Shown here in pieces: positions 46,621 through 58,877 of a DNA stretch of 64,000 nucleotides; the stretch's first letter is position 1, and each line of letters begins with the position of its first letter. The position numbers were made by a program, and so were the translations under genes. Source of the stretch: Neckera pumila (taxonomy: Eukaryota; Streptophyta; Bryopsida; Hypnales; Neckeraceae); the NCBI GenBank assembly GCA_963969595.1, contig OZ018409.1:41677282-41741281 (forward strand). Reading direction: 5' to 3'. Under the pieces are notes generated by a model. It was not told the origin of the DNA. It made no database searches and worked only from the letters and a program-made list of their open reading frames with translations.

Positions 46621-47545
46621 TTAACCCCTAAAGGATTGAGGCCATTTTTCTGCCCAAAAACACTCAAAATTGCCATTTCTATAGCAAAAAGTAAAAAAAT
46701 TTGAAAAATGTTTTTTTTCCACATTTAACCGTAGGATCTTACACCTAACTAGTATGAGAGTGTGTGGAAAAATTTCAGAATTTTTGACCGCACATATTGC
46801 AAGATATCTGCGTTTAAAGTGGAAAAAACAAGTTTTTTAGCACATTGTGGGACTAGATTTTTTGATTTTGAACATTTTTAACTTTAATTTTTTGCACTAC
46901 AAAGTTTTGAGCTTTAATGTTTGTACTAGATAATTAAGTTGAGAATCTAGCCAAAAAAGAAAAGTTCAAAAAAACTTAGTTTTCATTATTAAAAAAATTG
47001 TTAAGTAGAAGTAGGTATGAGATAGAAGGAAAATCTAAAATATTCATATATTTTAGGTGGGATTAAAATGCACAAATCCCAACGGTGAGATCGTTCTAGC
47101 AAGTAAACCAGACCATGAAAAAAAAGTTTGAAAATTTGAAAAATTGCATCCAAAAATGCATCCTAGAAGTTATTTTTTTCAAAAAGATGCTCTAACTGCC
47201 CAAAAAACAAGAATGTCCATAACTTTCTCATACAAAATCCAAATGAAATGAATCAAATCTTTCTAGATAGACAAAAATATAATCTATGAGAAAAAAAATA
47301 CTTAAAAATAAAAAATAAAAAATCGCAAATTTTTTTTGTTGCTCGCCGTCCCATGTTTTGAGCTTATTTGGTCATAACTTTTGTTCCCGAGCACCGATTG
47401 TGAAAAAAACTATATTTCCATGAAGCTAATCAAGTTTTCTACCTCCAAAAAATGTTTCAAAAAATCAGAAGAAAATTTCAGCCCGTAGGTACCTGCCCAA
47501 AAACGCATTTGTCCCCCAAAGGAACAATGGTCCTTTAGGGGTTAA
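46621..47545. mobile_element. C-family element C10 (type II) nested in C9
   Basis: Starts TTAACCCCTAAAGGATTG and ends GGTCCTTTAGGGGTTAA; 925 bp. C9 resumes on its right with AATTATTTTCTCATAGATT. Confidence 0.75.
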
Positions 47546-47963
47546 AATTATTTTCTCATAGATTGTATTTTCATCTATATAAGAAGATTTGATTCATCCC
47601 ATTTGGATTTGTTAAGCGAAAGTTATAGACAATCTTATTTTTTGAGCAATCAGAGCATCTTCTTCAAAAAATAACTTGTAGGGCTCATTTCTAAATGCAA
47701 TTTTCACTATTTTTCAAAAAGAATTGTTTGACAAGGCTAATTTTGCTTACTAAAACAATCTCACCGTTGGAATTATAGTGTATTAACAATTTAGTTTTTC
47801 TTTCAACCTTGGACCTACTTCTACTTAACAATTTTTAAAGAATGAAAATCAAGTGGATTTTTTTGGATTTTTTTTGGAGATTCTCAACTCAATTATCCAG
47901 AGTTTGTAGTGCAAATTTTTTTACAAATGGTGGTCAAAGTCATCTAAAATTGCAAGTTATTGT

Positions 47964-48906
47964 TTAACCCCTAAAGGACCAAACACCATTTTTTGGCAAC
48001 ATAGCAATTTTGGGCAGCTCACTACAAATGAAAATTTTAATTTTTTTCTTTGAAACTTTCACACTAGATGTATCCAAGGAGTAGCTTCAAGGCCCAACAA
48101 TTTTCATAACTTTTGGCTTTACGGGTAAAAAGTTATTGCATGATATGTAATTTTTCCCATTCTGCGAGTAGTCTGGGCAGCTCAAAAAAATTCTTTAAAA
48201 AACACTATTTTGAAAAATTAAAATTTGAAATTGATTTTATAGATTTATACGTACTTGGAAAGCTTTGAATCATTCCATTTGGATTAACGAGTCAAAAGTT
48301 ATGAGGATTCTTAGTTAGAGGGTAGTTATGGAATCTCTACTCTAAAATAAACTTTGAAGTCCTTTCTCTAACTCAATTTTCAATATTTTGAATAAAACAA
48401 AAAACATTGGGTGAATATTGTTTATTAAAACATTACAACCGCTGGAATTGGCATTTTTCAATTCCATAATTAAATTCTTGACAATTTAGTATTTTGAGTC
48501 ATTCTCTACCTCTTCCTACTTACTATTTTTTTCCTATATGTTGTACAATTCCAAATGATCTTGTAAATTTTCAAGCATTTAGCCAACTTGCCTTGAAGAA
48601 TGAATTTAAAGAGTAACCACTATTTTGGACATTTTTTCATACAAATGTGACCTTGTGAAGGGCAGCTACCCAGATTTTTATAGTGATTAAAAAAGGATGT
48701 TTGTCAATTCAAACGCTATTATCTTGCAATCTACATGGTGGAAAATTCTGAAATTTTTTCCACATCTTCTTAAACCAATGTACTACAAGTTCCTACAGTT
48801 ACATGTGTTCAAAAATGTTTTTTTTCTAAAATTTGGTACTTGTGTTAGAAATGGCAATTTGTGAGCGGTTTTGGTGAAAACATAGTCAAAAACCTTTAGG
48901 GGTTAA
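47964..48906. mobile_element. C-family element C11 (type I, inverted) nested in C9
   Basis: Starts TTAACCCCTAAAGGACC and ends AACCTTTAGGGGTTAA; 943 bp. Interior matches C1 reversed. Flanking C9 sequence (GGTGGTCAAAGTCAT ... CAACTTTGAATGC) is continuous in C6. Confidence 0.75.
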
Positions 48907-49580
48907 AAAAATCAAAATTTTCCAACTTTGAATGCTAAAATCTTCTAATCTGTACGGTCAAACTTTATGAAATTTTTACCACATGATCTGAGATAAGTAA
49001 AGTACAAGACCCTATGGTCAGATTCTAAAAAAAAAAATTCTCTTTTCTTAGATGAACGCAGCAGAACTAGCAGTTTTGAGTCCTTTTTTTTTTATAGAAA
49101 AATGGCCTTGGGACTTTAGGGGTTAAATACAGATATCTTGCAATCTGTAAGGTCAAAAATTCTAAATTTTTTTCTTGGCTCACCCTAAGAATCTAAGATG
49201 GATACTTTCAATTAGTGTGGCAAGGGTCCACTTTGGGCTTTGCCTACTATCAGAAACCTTCCTCGGTCCTGCTTTCTCTCGCTTTTATTGGATTGTTATA
49301 AAAGATTGCTTTGAAATTGTTTTGAAAATGAAAAAATTCTTGCCAAGGATTTGGTCTTCTGGTTCTGTATACTTTCTACTTTATCAATGGAATTGTCCAT
49401 GTGTTTCAAGAAAGAAACAAAAATTCTGAAACTTTTTCCACACATTCTCATATTAATTAGGTATAAGATACTATAGTTAGATGTGCAAAAAAAACAGTTT
49501 TCAAATTTTTTACTCTCTTCTATAGAAATGGCAATTTTGAATGTTTTTTTGCAAAAAAAATGGCTTTAGGCCTTTAGGGG

Positions 49581-50148
49581 TTAACTCCTAAAGGACCATG
49601 AGTGCAAATTTTGAACAAAGAATGAACAGAAACACATTCCAAATTCATCAAAATGTGTTTTTTCATCTGCCAATTTTTTTTGAAGATTCTTATATTAGTT
49701 CTTTAGCATTTGTATGGTTTAGATAATGAAGATTTTGCTTTGCAGATATTCTATAATTCAAAAGGTATCGGGAGGTCTAGCCTCAAAAGTAACCTTTTTA
49801 GTTCAAAAAATGACCCTTCAAAAATGGCTTGAATCAAGAAATCAAATAAAAATCTTTAAAAGTCACCATAATTAGAACTCTATATTTTGAACTTAAAGGA
49901 ATAAAATAATTTAAAAAATTATAAATATTCAATGTACAATTGATTTTAGAAGGAATTTTTGGCTTCAAATTTTATTGAAAAATGTTGGTATATATTTTGT
50001 TGATCTAACCGTATGAATGTGATTTATAAATAGCATTTTACAACTATTGTTTGAGAGTCATTATTAAAATATTCTTCTAAGTTGCATTTTATAATAGATC
50101 TTTACAATTTTGAAAGTCTGGATACTCCTTCAGTCATTTAGGTATTAA
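49581..50148. mobile_element. Degenerate C-family element C16
   Basis: Begins at the TTAA shared with C13 (TTAACTCCTAAAGGACC) and may end at GTCATTTAGGTATTAA. Both termini carry substitutions. Confidence 0.4.
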
Positions 50149-50624
50149 ATCATTAATAAATAGAAAAACAAAACTTATAAAAACTAGAATAATTTCATCT
50201 TAAAAACTTAAGATATAAGAAATTTTTAGAAATGAGATTGCATTAGAAGAATTATAGGGCCTCCGGAGGACTGCTCCAGAGTGATCATCCAATCTACTGA
50301 TACGTAGGTAGGTTTCCTACAAAAATTGTAAGAAGTGCATAGTCAGATGATGTGAATTTTGCAAAACTAGTCAATACGAGCAAGCCTGTTGCCTAACTTA
50401 CAAGATAAAAAAAAGGCCAATACAAGCTTTCCATTGTTTGTTCTTGGTTCACTATTGGAACAGACTTTGGGTTTCAAAAAAAAAAAGGCAAATATTAAAC
50501 AAGGTTTTAATTTGAAAATTAAAAATCAAATTATCCAACTAAGTCTAATTAAATCAATTTAATTGGCTTTTGAAGCTCGTTGCTTTGGAAGGCAACTAGC
50601 TACAATAGCCACATACTTTAATTT
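50149..50624. other. AT-rich intergenic, nothing recognised
   Basis: No gene or terminal repeat supported. Confidence 0.5.
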
Positions 50625-51245
50625 GTGTGATTAGAGATGAAAATAGAAACCTCTTCATACAAGTGGGGTAGTAGTGGGGGAAGCAATGCAAGTGCAATAT
50701 GTAAATTAGGATGAATAGGAGCTCCACCGCTCATAGTTATGTGAATAAATGAAATTGTATTAAAAGCAAAATTTTGGACATCATTTAAGCATAGTAAAAT
50801 AATTTTCTTGGAAAAACTTTGAACTAAGAAAGTTGGAGAATCAAGCTAAGTTTCATATCAAAAAATTATTTTAAAGTCTTAAAGAAGAATTTATGAACAA
50901 AATTCAGACAAGATGTTTGAAGGAACATTTTCTTTGACAAATTCTTTGACATTTTCAAACATTTGGTCTGAATTTTGTCCATAACTTTTGATTGAACACT
51001 TTAAATCATAAAATAATTTTTGGGTATAAAACTTAGTTTGATTCTCCAACTTTCTTAGTTCAAAGTTTTTCCAAAAAAATTATTTTACTATGCTTAAATG
51101 AGGCCCAAAATTTTGCTTTTAATACAATTTTTTTTTTCACTTAACTTTGAACGGCGGAGCTCCTATTCAATCCAATCAATTACATATCCCACATGCATTA
51201 TTATACCTACCACTATGCAACTTCTATAAAGAGCTTCTCCTCACA
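50625..51245. repeat. Foldback element D, copy D1
   Basis: Arms about 50625-50925 and 50940-51245 are reverse complements (GGAGCTCCACCGCTCAT with GGCGGAGCTCC; TTTGAACTAAGAAAGTTGGAG with its complement). Shares interior sequence with D2 at 63.3 kb. Confidence 0.7.
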
Positions 51246-52357
51246 CATTCAAGCACTTTTAATGTCCACAAAATAAGTCTTTCACATTGGTATAAAAAAA
51301 ACTCTTGATGGTAAGCCATTTGACTATTTTGGGGCATTTGCATTTTTTTCCAAAATTAATTTGGATTGAAGCGAAGATGCATCCGAGTAGAAAGTGTTTA
51401 ATAATCAAGGCTATGATGCTTTAATACTTCTTAGCCTTGATTATTAAACACTTTTTATTTGGATTTTCAGCCACTGACAAGCATCCAACATCGGGATTGA
51501 AGGTGAATGAGAATAGCAGAAAAAACGCAATTAGTCAACCTCTAACTACCTAAACAACTATATTTGATTGCTCTGAAATTTCAGGCTCGTTTTGGACTTT
51601 TGATTTGGGTAGTTTAATTCCTTTGACCATTTTAAAAATAATTAAAGTTAGTTTTGAAGGTTAACTATTGAAAACTTTTATTTTTCACGGAAAAAGGTAA
51701 ATGTTTTATTTTTGAGAGGTCCTCAAAATCATATATGTCTCATTGTAGAAGAATAAAGCTTGCTAATTTTACTTGATTTCCCAGCTTTAAGCAAAGCTTG
51801 TCAATTTCATTTGAATTGAGATCTAAAAAATTGTACTTATTTGTTTGCTTTGAAAATGGTCCCACTAGAAAGGCTAAAGTAATTTCATGATTTTCAGCGT
51901 TGAAAATTTAGACATGCAAGTGTTAATTTGGAGTTATTTGCGATTTCTACTTATAAAAAAAATTTCATTTCAACAATTGCAAGGTGGATTGTATAATGAG
52001 TTTGATAGCTTTTCAAGTGAAATTAAATTTTTTGAAAGTTTATTTTAGTGCACTAACATGATTTGTGGTTGTTTATGTCACCTCCAATCCCAAAAAACTT
52101 TTGTATGCAAATTTCTCAAACACTGTGGGGAGGGGCAGCATATAAAAAATAGAAAATATACATTTCTCTTGTACTAGTTTTACAACTCCAGTGCAATTTC
52201 ACTCTCAAATTGGTGTGCATATAAGCAATCTCTTTAAACATCTATACGGTTAGATTTGAAAAAAAAAAGAATTTGCTTCATTGGGGATAACTATAAGTTT
52301 ATGCTCTTTTTTCATAGGAAAAACACACTTGCAAAGGCTTAGGCATTTAGGGGTTAA
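51246..52357. other. AT-rich sequence ending in a C-family terminus
   Basis: Ends AGGCATTTAGGGGTTAA at 52341-52357, the type III terminus seen in C3. The matching left terminus was not found. A short inverted pair AGCCTTGATTATTAAACACTT occurs near 51395-51455. No gene. Confidence 0.4.
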
Positions 52358-54234
52358 GAAAAAAAAAAACTATTTTACGGGTACCTTGGCCCTCCAAGGG
52401 CCCTAGGTTTTCTTTTGTATAGGTGCAAGACGCAATTGTCTTTGCATGCAACTAGAAGGGACTATATTAACTATTTTTAGGTGCCTTTGGTACAATCACT
52501 TCATGTTGAAAGTAAAAACTGGGCTTCAAAACTTACCACTAGATCATTACTTTTGCACTCACCAAAGGTAAAAAAATCATAAAAATCTTGTTGTGACAAA
52601 TTAGCAAAATGTACCATTAATTTTTTTAAATTCACAAACTAAGAAATACAACAAAAGATTTCATGCATCTTCTTTTAAAATTTCAAATCCAATGGTTCTA
52701 TAATTCAAGGCAAGTCTGTGGTAGACATAATGATGTTCATGCAATATGTGAGTGTGTGACATCTAAACAGTACAAATATTTTGTGAAAACACCATTTAGA
52801 CAATATGTCGTTGAACAGTAGCTTTTAGGTACAATAATTTTCAGAACTTTTGACTATGTTGAGGATTACAAAATTATTGCAAGATACGTAGTGGGATTTT
52901 TTACTTTAATATTTTTGGAATTTAACGAGTTATTTGAGAAATCTTATATTTGAATCTACTGAGATAAAAAGTAACAAAGATTTTATCATTTGGGATAGTT
53001 TTTGGCCACTGTACATTAAAAACCTTTAGTATTTAATATGTCCTCTAAAATGAAATTCTAGACCAGACATATGGACAAAGGGGAATGCTAGTATGTGAGC
53101 ACAGAATCTATGATTCCATAAATCTATGCATCTATATTACAGACACCTTATATAATTATAGGTGTTTGTGTTATAGATACTTGTATTATAGACGTTTTCC
53201 ATGTTATAGTGTACCTATATTATGAACACCTCCAAATAGTTGTAGGTACATAACTATAACTAGGTTTAAGAGTTGTAGGCTCATGTCTTTATGCCCACAG
53301 CCTAGCATCATTGTATAGACAAGATGTCCAAGCAACTTCACCAACTATGAATACTTTTTTAGATCAAGGATGTCACATCAGGCCGTTGAAGTCACTGGAT
53401 GTCTCTATTGGACAGACATATTGAACCAAACAATTATGGATTTTTAGGCTTATCTCAGGGGTTTGGGGGCAACTTTTTTTAGTGTCATATAATGTTATAT
53501 TCCTAGTTGCTTTAAGTGAAACACCCTTTTTGAATGATTAACATTTCAACACTACATTGGATAAAAGAAGTGTATTGCAAATAATATAATTCATACCAAT
53601 ATGGAGTGGATTTATAGAATTACGCTTGTTTAATGACTTCTCCCCATAAGTTCATCTACTAACGGTTTACCATACCTTCCTTGAACATTCATGGTATTTT
53701 TCAAGGTGTTGATAATATATAGATAGTGATGATAATGGTGCCTTCTAATACACACTTCATCATAAGTTTTGCAACAAAGATATGCCACACACTAACACTT
53801 TGAGCACCTCATTCTTTCTTTTTCTCAATTTCCACTTTTCACCACCTGGGGTGCCTCTAAGTTTGAGTGATCTACAAATTTTGGTGATTGCTTCCATCAT
53901 TTTGATAGCTAACATACAATTTCAGGCAATTTTCAACTACCGTGTGTCTATATAAAAGCAAATTGTTGTCCTTATCATGAATTTCCTCTCGGAAGTAGAA
54001 TCAATATTTGGAGGAATCTGGCAATACTTTGCCCATCCAAGTCCAGTTTTCAAGGCAGATTTGTCACCATTCCATTGGATAGTCAGAAAAGCGTTATAAC
54101 TCATAACATAGCTCCTCTTTCTATGCCCTTAGATTTGCAAAAATTAAGGATACGAACGTATGTGATGAACTATTAGCCTTGACATTATGTTCCATAATGC
54201 TCTTGAACTTCTTGGCTCTTTGAGCATCATCTAA
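52358..54234. other. Intergenic, no gene seen
   Basis: No coding, RNA or terminal-repeat signal. A run of TTATAG/GACACC-type short repeats (about 53130-53230) is low complexity. Confidence 0.45.
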
Positions 54235-54600
54235 GAGCATCCCCACAGGTCTTGCATATTGGATGACTTGTTAAGAGCGGCTTGCAAAATTGTTCCACCC
54301 GTCTTGTATAATGGATGAACTTATTAAGAGGCCAAGCCAAAAGCCTCCGGTGGCTTGCAAAACCGGGCTCTTTTGCAAGCCAAAGGGTGGCTTGCAAACC
54401 GGCTTGCAAACCGCATGAGACAAGCACTTTTCCACTTTCCCAAAAAACAAGGACATGATCCATGAATGTGGACGTAGCTCATTGGATGGCGATGGCCTCT
54501 TAAGAAGCTGTGAGTGGAGCAACCCTTCTTCCCCGGCTTGCAAAATGGACTGGCAGGCTTGCAACCTGGTTTGCATTTTGCAAGCCGGGTGGTGATGCTC
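54235..54600 (-). mobile_element. A-family MITE, copy A2
   Basis: Starts GAGCATCCCCACAGG and ends GGGTGGTGATGCTC, with TAA on both sides (54232-54234 and 54601-54603). Opposite orientation to A1. 366 bp. Confidence 0.8.
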
Positions 54601-54827
54601 TAAGTTAGTCCATAACATGAAAAGAATGGCTGCATCGACTTGGCTGGCTGAACTGGCTGAAGCCCTGAGATTCTCATACCCCACCAGCATGCAATTCAAT
54701 TCCGATGCCGTAGAACTGTCCACAAACTAAGAGCATCACCACCTGGCTTGCAAAATGCAAGCCAGGTTGCAAGCCCGGCAGTCCATTTTGCAAGCTGGAG
54801 AAGAAGGATTGCCCCACCAATGGCCTC

Positions 54828-55758
54828 TTAACCCCTAAAGGACCAACATGTGTTTTTTGGTTGTATACAAATTTTGGGCAGGTACGTGTGACTAGAGATA
54901 TCCATATTTGAGGCTGAAATTTTAATAGAAGGTGGGGGCGAGGAATATCTTCATGTGTACCAAGTTTCATGACATTTTGAAATACGAGTCAAAAGTTGTG
55001 ACCTGATATGTTACTTTTTTTTGTAACCGGGCAGTTTGGGCAGATAAAAAAGAATCATTTTTTCCGGAATTTTTTTTTTGAAATTGGTTCTCTACATTTA
55101 TATATACTTAAAAAGCTTTGAGTCACTCCATTTCAATCAATGAGTCAAAAGTTATGAGGGTTTTGGATTTGCGGGCAGTTATGGATTCTCTACTCTAAAA
55201 AAAACTTCAAAGTCGTTTATTTAACTCAATTTTCAATATTTTTGGAAAAAAATAAAATCCTAGGATGTAGATTGATTATTACAACATTACAACCGTTGGG
55301 ATTGGCATTTTTAAATTCCACAATTAAAATTTTAATAATTTAGTAATTTGAGTCATTTTCTACTTCTTCCTACTTACTATTTTTTTCCTATATGTTGTAC
55401 AATTCCAAATGATGTGAAAATTTTCAAGCATATAGACAACTTGTTTAGGAAACTGAATTTAAAGAAGCACCACCTTTACCGGCATTTTTTCATTGAAAAG
55501 TGAGCTTGCAAAGTGCAGCTGCCCGGTTTTTCGCAGTATTGAAAAAATGGTTTTCAAGACTTTGAATGCTTATATCTTATGATCCACACGGTGGGATTTT
55601 CTGAAATTTTTACCACATGTTTTCAAAATATCATACTACAAGATCCTACGGTTATATATGTCAAAAATTGTTTTTTTCCAAAAATTTGGTATTTGTATTA
55701 GAAATGGCAGTTTTGGAGCGTTTTTGGTGATTACATAGTTGTGAAACTTTAGGGGTTA
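54828..55758. mobile_element. C-family element C5 (type I, inverted) inserted in A3
   Basis: Starts TTAACCCCTAAAGGACC and ends ACTTTAGGGGTTA, where A4 follows directly. Interior matches C1 in reverse. Sits exactly at the TTAA of the A-family central palindrome. Confidence 0.8.
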
Positions 55759-56105
55759 GAGCATCCCCACCCGTCTTGCATATTGGATGACTTGTTAAGA
55801 GAGGCTTGCAAAATTGCCCCACCCGTCTTGCATAATGGATGAACTTGTTAAGAGGCCAAGCCAAAAGCCTCCGGTGGCTTGCAAAATCGGGCTCTTTTGC
55901 AAGCCAAAGGGTGGCTTGCAAACCGGCTTGCAAATAGCATGAGACAAACACTTTTCCACTTTTCCCAAAAGCAAGGACATGATCCGTGAATGTGGACGTA
56001 GCTCATTGGATGGCGATGGCCTCTTAAGAGGCCACGGGTGCGGCAAACCTTCTTCCCCGGCTTGCAAAATGGACTGCCAGGCTTGCAAGCCGGGTGGTGA
56101 TGCTC
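55759..56105 (-). mobile_element. A-family MITE, copy A4, inserted at the C5/A3 border
   Basis: Complete: GAGCATCCCCACCCG to GGTGGTGATGCTC, flanked by TTA at 55756-55758 and 56106-56108. 347 bp. Confidence 0.8.
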
Positions 56106-56377
56106 TTAAGAGGCCATCGCCATCCAATGAGCTACGTCCACATTCACGGATCATGTCCTTGCTTTTGGGGAAAGTGGAAAAGGCGCTTGTCTCATGCGGT
56201 TTGCAAGCCGGTTTGCAAGCCACCCTTTGGCTTGCAAAAGAGCCCGGTTTTGCAAACCACCGGAGGCTTTTGGCTTGGCCTCTTAACAAGTTCATCCATT
56301 ATGCAAGACGGGTGGGGCAATTTTGCAAGCCTCTCTTAACAAGTCATCCAATATCAAGACGGGTGGGGATGCTCTAA

Positions 56378-56765
56378 GTTATTGGACTCCAGTATGAATC
56401 TTTCATTCCAAAGTTCATCTTGTCCTGTTCTTCTGAACTCAGGCATCAGTTTGAAAGGTAATTGACTCCCATTTCGCAGGTCTTGGCTTGTGCTCTCGGC
56501 CAATGCAAGACGAGCAGTGTTGTCGAACTAATATCTTCTATTCGATTATTAGCCGGACCTATAATAATAATAATAAAATCTGGAGCTAGTAGCCAGACTT
56601 CGATCCATGGATTCCGGCATGGCGCAGAGGATTCATTCCAGGTCGGAACTTGGAAATGCGTGATCACAGCTTTTCCTGGTCCTCGACCTCCAGGTATTAT
56701 TGTTGTTAACTTTTGTCAGCGCAGAACGGGATTGGTAGACGCTGATGCAAACTGTTATGGGGTCA
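56378..56765. other. Single-copy spacer, no gene seen
   Basis: Open frames across this stretch have no recognisable domain. Contains an (ATA)n-type run at about 56560-56578. Confidence 0.45.
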
Positions 56766-56848
56766 GAGCATCCCCACACCCGTCTTGGAAAACGGATGAC
56801 TTGTTGTCACCGTCTTGGAAAATTGCCAGTCCCACCCGTCTTGTATAA

Positions 56849-57610
56849 GAGCATCCCCACTCCAGGCACGGCCAGGGAGCACTTAGAGCATCACCACCCG
56901 GCTTGCAAAATGCAAGCCAGGTTGCAAGCCTGGCAGTCCATTTTGCAAGCCGGGGAAGAAGGGTCGTCCCACCCGTGGCCTCTTAAGAGGCCATTGCCAC
57001 CCAATGAGCTACGTCCACATTCACGGATCATGTCCTTGTTTTTTGGGAAAGTGGAAAAGTGTTTGTCTCATGCGGTTTGCAAGCCACCCTTTGGCTTGCA
57101 AAAGAGCCCGGTTTTGCAAGCCACTGGCGGCTTTTGACTTGGCCTCTTAACAAGTTCATCCATTATGCAAGACGGGTGGGGCAATTTTGCAAGCCTCTCT
57201 TAACAAGTCATCCAATATGCAAGACAGGTGGGGATGCTCTTAGAGTGTCTTTTGATCAAGCCCGGCCCATGTGCCCCACGGCAACACGAGTTACGAACAC
57301 GGGAAACCGGGTTTACACGGCCCCCAAGTGCTACCTCATGAATGCCTACTCGGGGAAAGACATTCATTAATGAAAAGGTCTCACGAAACTTGGGGAATAA
57401 ATGAAAAGGTCTCTCGAAACTTGGAAATAAAGATAAAATAACTCATACCGAGCCGCAAGCAAGACTCTTCATTTGGCCAGGTGCTCTTCAAATTTGGCCG
57501 TGCCCGGCCATTTTTTGGCCCTCGCCGTGCATGCCGTTGGGCACTCATTATGGCTGGGCACGGCCATTTGCCTAGTTTGAGCCACTTGTTGAGTTGGAGT
57601 GGGGATGCTC
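56849..57610 (+). mobile_element. B-family MITE, copy B2, inserted in A5 and split by A7
   Basis: Starts GAGCATCCCCACTCCAG and ends GGAGTGGGGATGCTC, TAA on both sides. Interior nearly identical to B1 outside A7. Confidence 0.8.
56886..57239 (+). mobile_element. A-family MITE, copy A7, inserted in B2
   Basis: 354 bp, very close to A1. TTA at 56883-56885 and 57240-57242. The uninterrupted B1 site reads GGGAGCACTTGGAGTGTC, one base different from the expected TTA. Confidence 0.8.
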
Positions 57611-57802
57611 TAAGGGATGAACTTGATAAGAGGTTGGGCCAAAAGCCTCCGGTGGCTTGCAAAACCAGGCTCTTTTGCAAGCCAAAGGGCGGCTTGCAAA
57701 CCAGCTTGCAAACCGCATGAGACAAGCACCTTTTGCACTTTCCCAACAAACACGGACTTTATGAGTGAATGTGGACGTAGCTCATTGGATCACGATGGCT
57801 TC

Positions 57803-58732
57803 TTAACCCCTAAAGTCTGAAGGCCATTTTTCTGTCAAAAAACACTCAAAACTGCCATTTTGGCTGCGTTCACCTAAGAATACAAAAAATAACATTTTTT
57901 TAGAATCTAATCATAGGATCTTATACTTCACTTGTCAAAGATCATGTGGTAAAATTTCATGAAGTTTGACCGTGTAGATTGGAAGATATTAGCATTCAAA
58001 GTTGAAAAAGAAAGTTTTTCTAAACACTGACCTGCAATTTCAAATGACTTTGACCGCCATTTGTGGAAATTTTTTGCACTACAGACTTTGAATTTAAAAT
58101 TTTTTATGTTGAAGATGTAAGTTGAAAGTCTGCAAAAAAAATTTCAAAAAAACACACACTTGCTTTTCATTCTTTAAAAAATTATTAGGTAGAAGTGAGC
58201 CAAGATTGAAAAAAAAACTAAATCATTAATAGCTCTTAGATGGGATTGAAATACAATAATCCCAATGGTGAGATTGTTTTAGCAAGCAAACACAACATTC
58301 TCAAAAAAAAAATTGTAAGAAATTGTGAAAATTGCATTCAAAAATGAATCCTACAAGTTATATTTTTCAAAAAGATGCTTAGATTGCCCAAAAAACAAGA
58401 TTGTCCATAACTTGCTCATTATTAGTCCAAATAAAATTAATCAAAGCTTCACATGTAGACAAAAATATATAGTTTCAGAGAAAAAAAATTAAAATTTATT
58501 TTGACTTTTTGCAAAAGAATTTGTGTTGCTAGCCGAATATAGTTTGAGGCTTTTTGTGGTGTAACTTTTGCTCCCGGGCACCACTTGAAATAAAAATTAT
58601 ATTCCCAAGAAGCTAATCAGTTTTTCTATCTTATGGAAAATTTTCAAAAAAATTTGCTAAAAATTGAGCCCGTAGATACCTGCCCAAAATCTGATTTGTC
58701 TCCTGCGGGGACAATGGGACTTTAGGGGTTAA
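57803..58732. mobile_element. C-family element C6 (type II) inserted in A5
   Basis: Starts TTAACCCCTAAAGTCTG and ends GGGACTTTAGGGGTTAA; 930 bp. Left flank GATGGCTTC and right flank CAGGCTGTCGGTGGGG correspond to the two sides of GGCCTCTTAAGAGGCC in other A copies. Confidence 0.85.
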
Positions 58733-58877
58733 CAGGCTGTCGGTGGGGCAGCCCTTCTCCCTTGGCTTGCAAAATGGATTGACAAGTTGCAACTTGGCTT
58801 GCATTTTCCCAGCCTGGTGGGGATGCTTTCGTAAATGACAGCAAATCCAAAGTAAGAATGAATTCCAAAATGTTTCT

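Larger units (their letters stand above)
46379..49126. mobile_element. C-family element C9 (type II, inverted) nested in C13
   Basis: Starts TTAACCCCTAAAGTCCCATT and ends GGGACTTTAGGGGTTAA. Once C10 and C11 are removed it is collinear with C6 (57803-58732) in reverse orientation. Confidence 0.7.
46310..49584. mobile_element. Outer C-family element C13 (type II), interrupted by C9
   Basis: Left part reads ...TTGTTTTTTTCACTTTAA, right part resumes TTAAATACAGATATCTTGCA and ends CCTTTAGGGGTTAA at 49584. The undisturbed site is seen at 59587-59612 (TTTTTTTCACTTTAAATG...). The right part also has a roughly 250-bp unrelated insert at about 49167-49425. Confidence 0.65.
54731..56374 (+). mobile_element. 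A-family MITE, copy A3, split by C5 and A4
   Basis: Left half 54731-54827 ends GGCCTC at the central palindrome. Right half resumes at 56106 with TTAAGAGGCCATCGCC and ends GGGATGCTC at 56374. TAA flanks both outer ends. Confidence 0.8.
56766..58828 (-). mobile_element. A-family MITE, copy A5, split by B2 and C6
   Basis: Three pieces, 56766-56848, 57611-57802 and 58733-58828, join into one A element. It begins GAGCATCCCCACACCCG and ends GGTGGGGATGCTT (terminal C mutated). The joins fall at TAA (B2) and TTAA (C6). Confidence 0.75.

Noticed and set aside
49175..49429. 84-residue ORF inside outer element C13
   Set aside because: It coincides with a short insert between duplicated AAAATTCT-like flanks. 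No homology recognised and it is bounded by repeat sequence.
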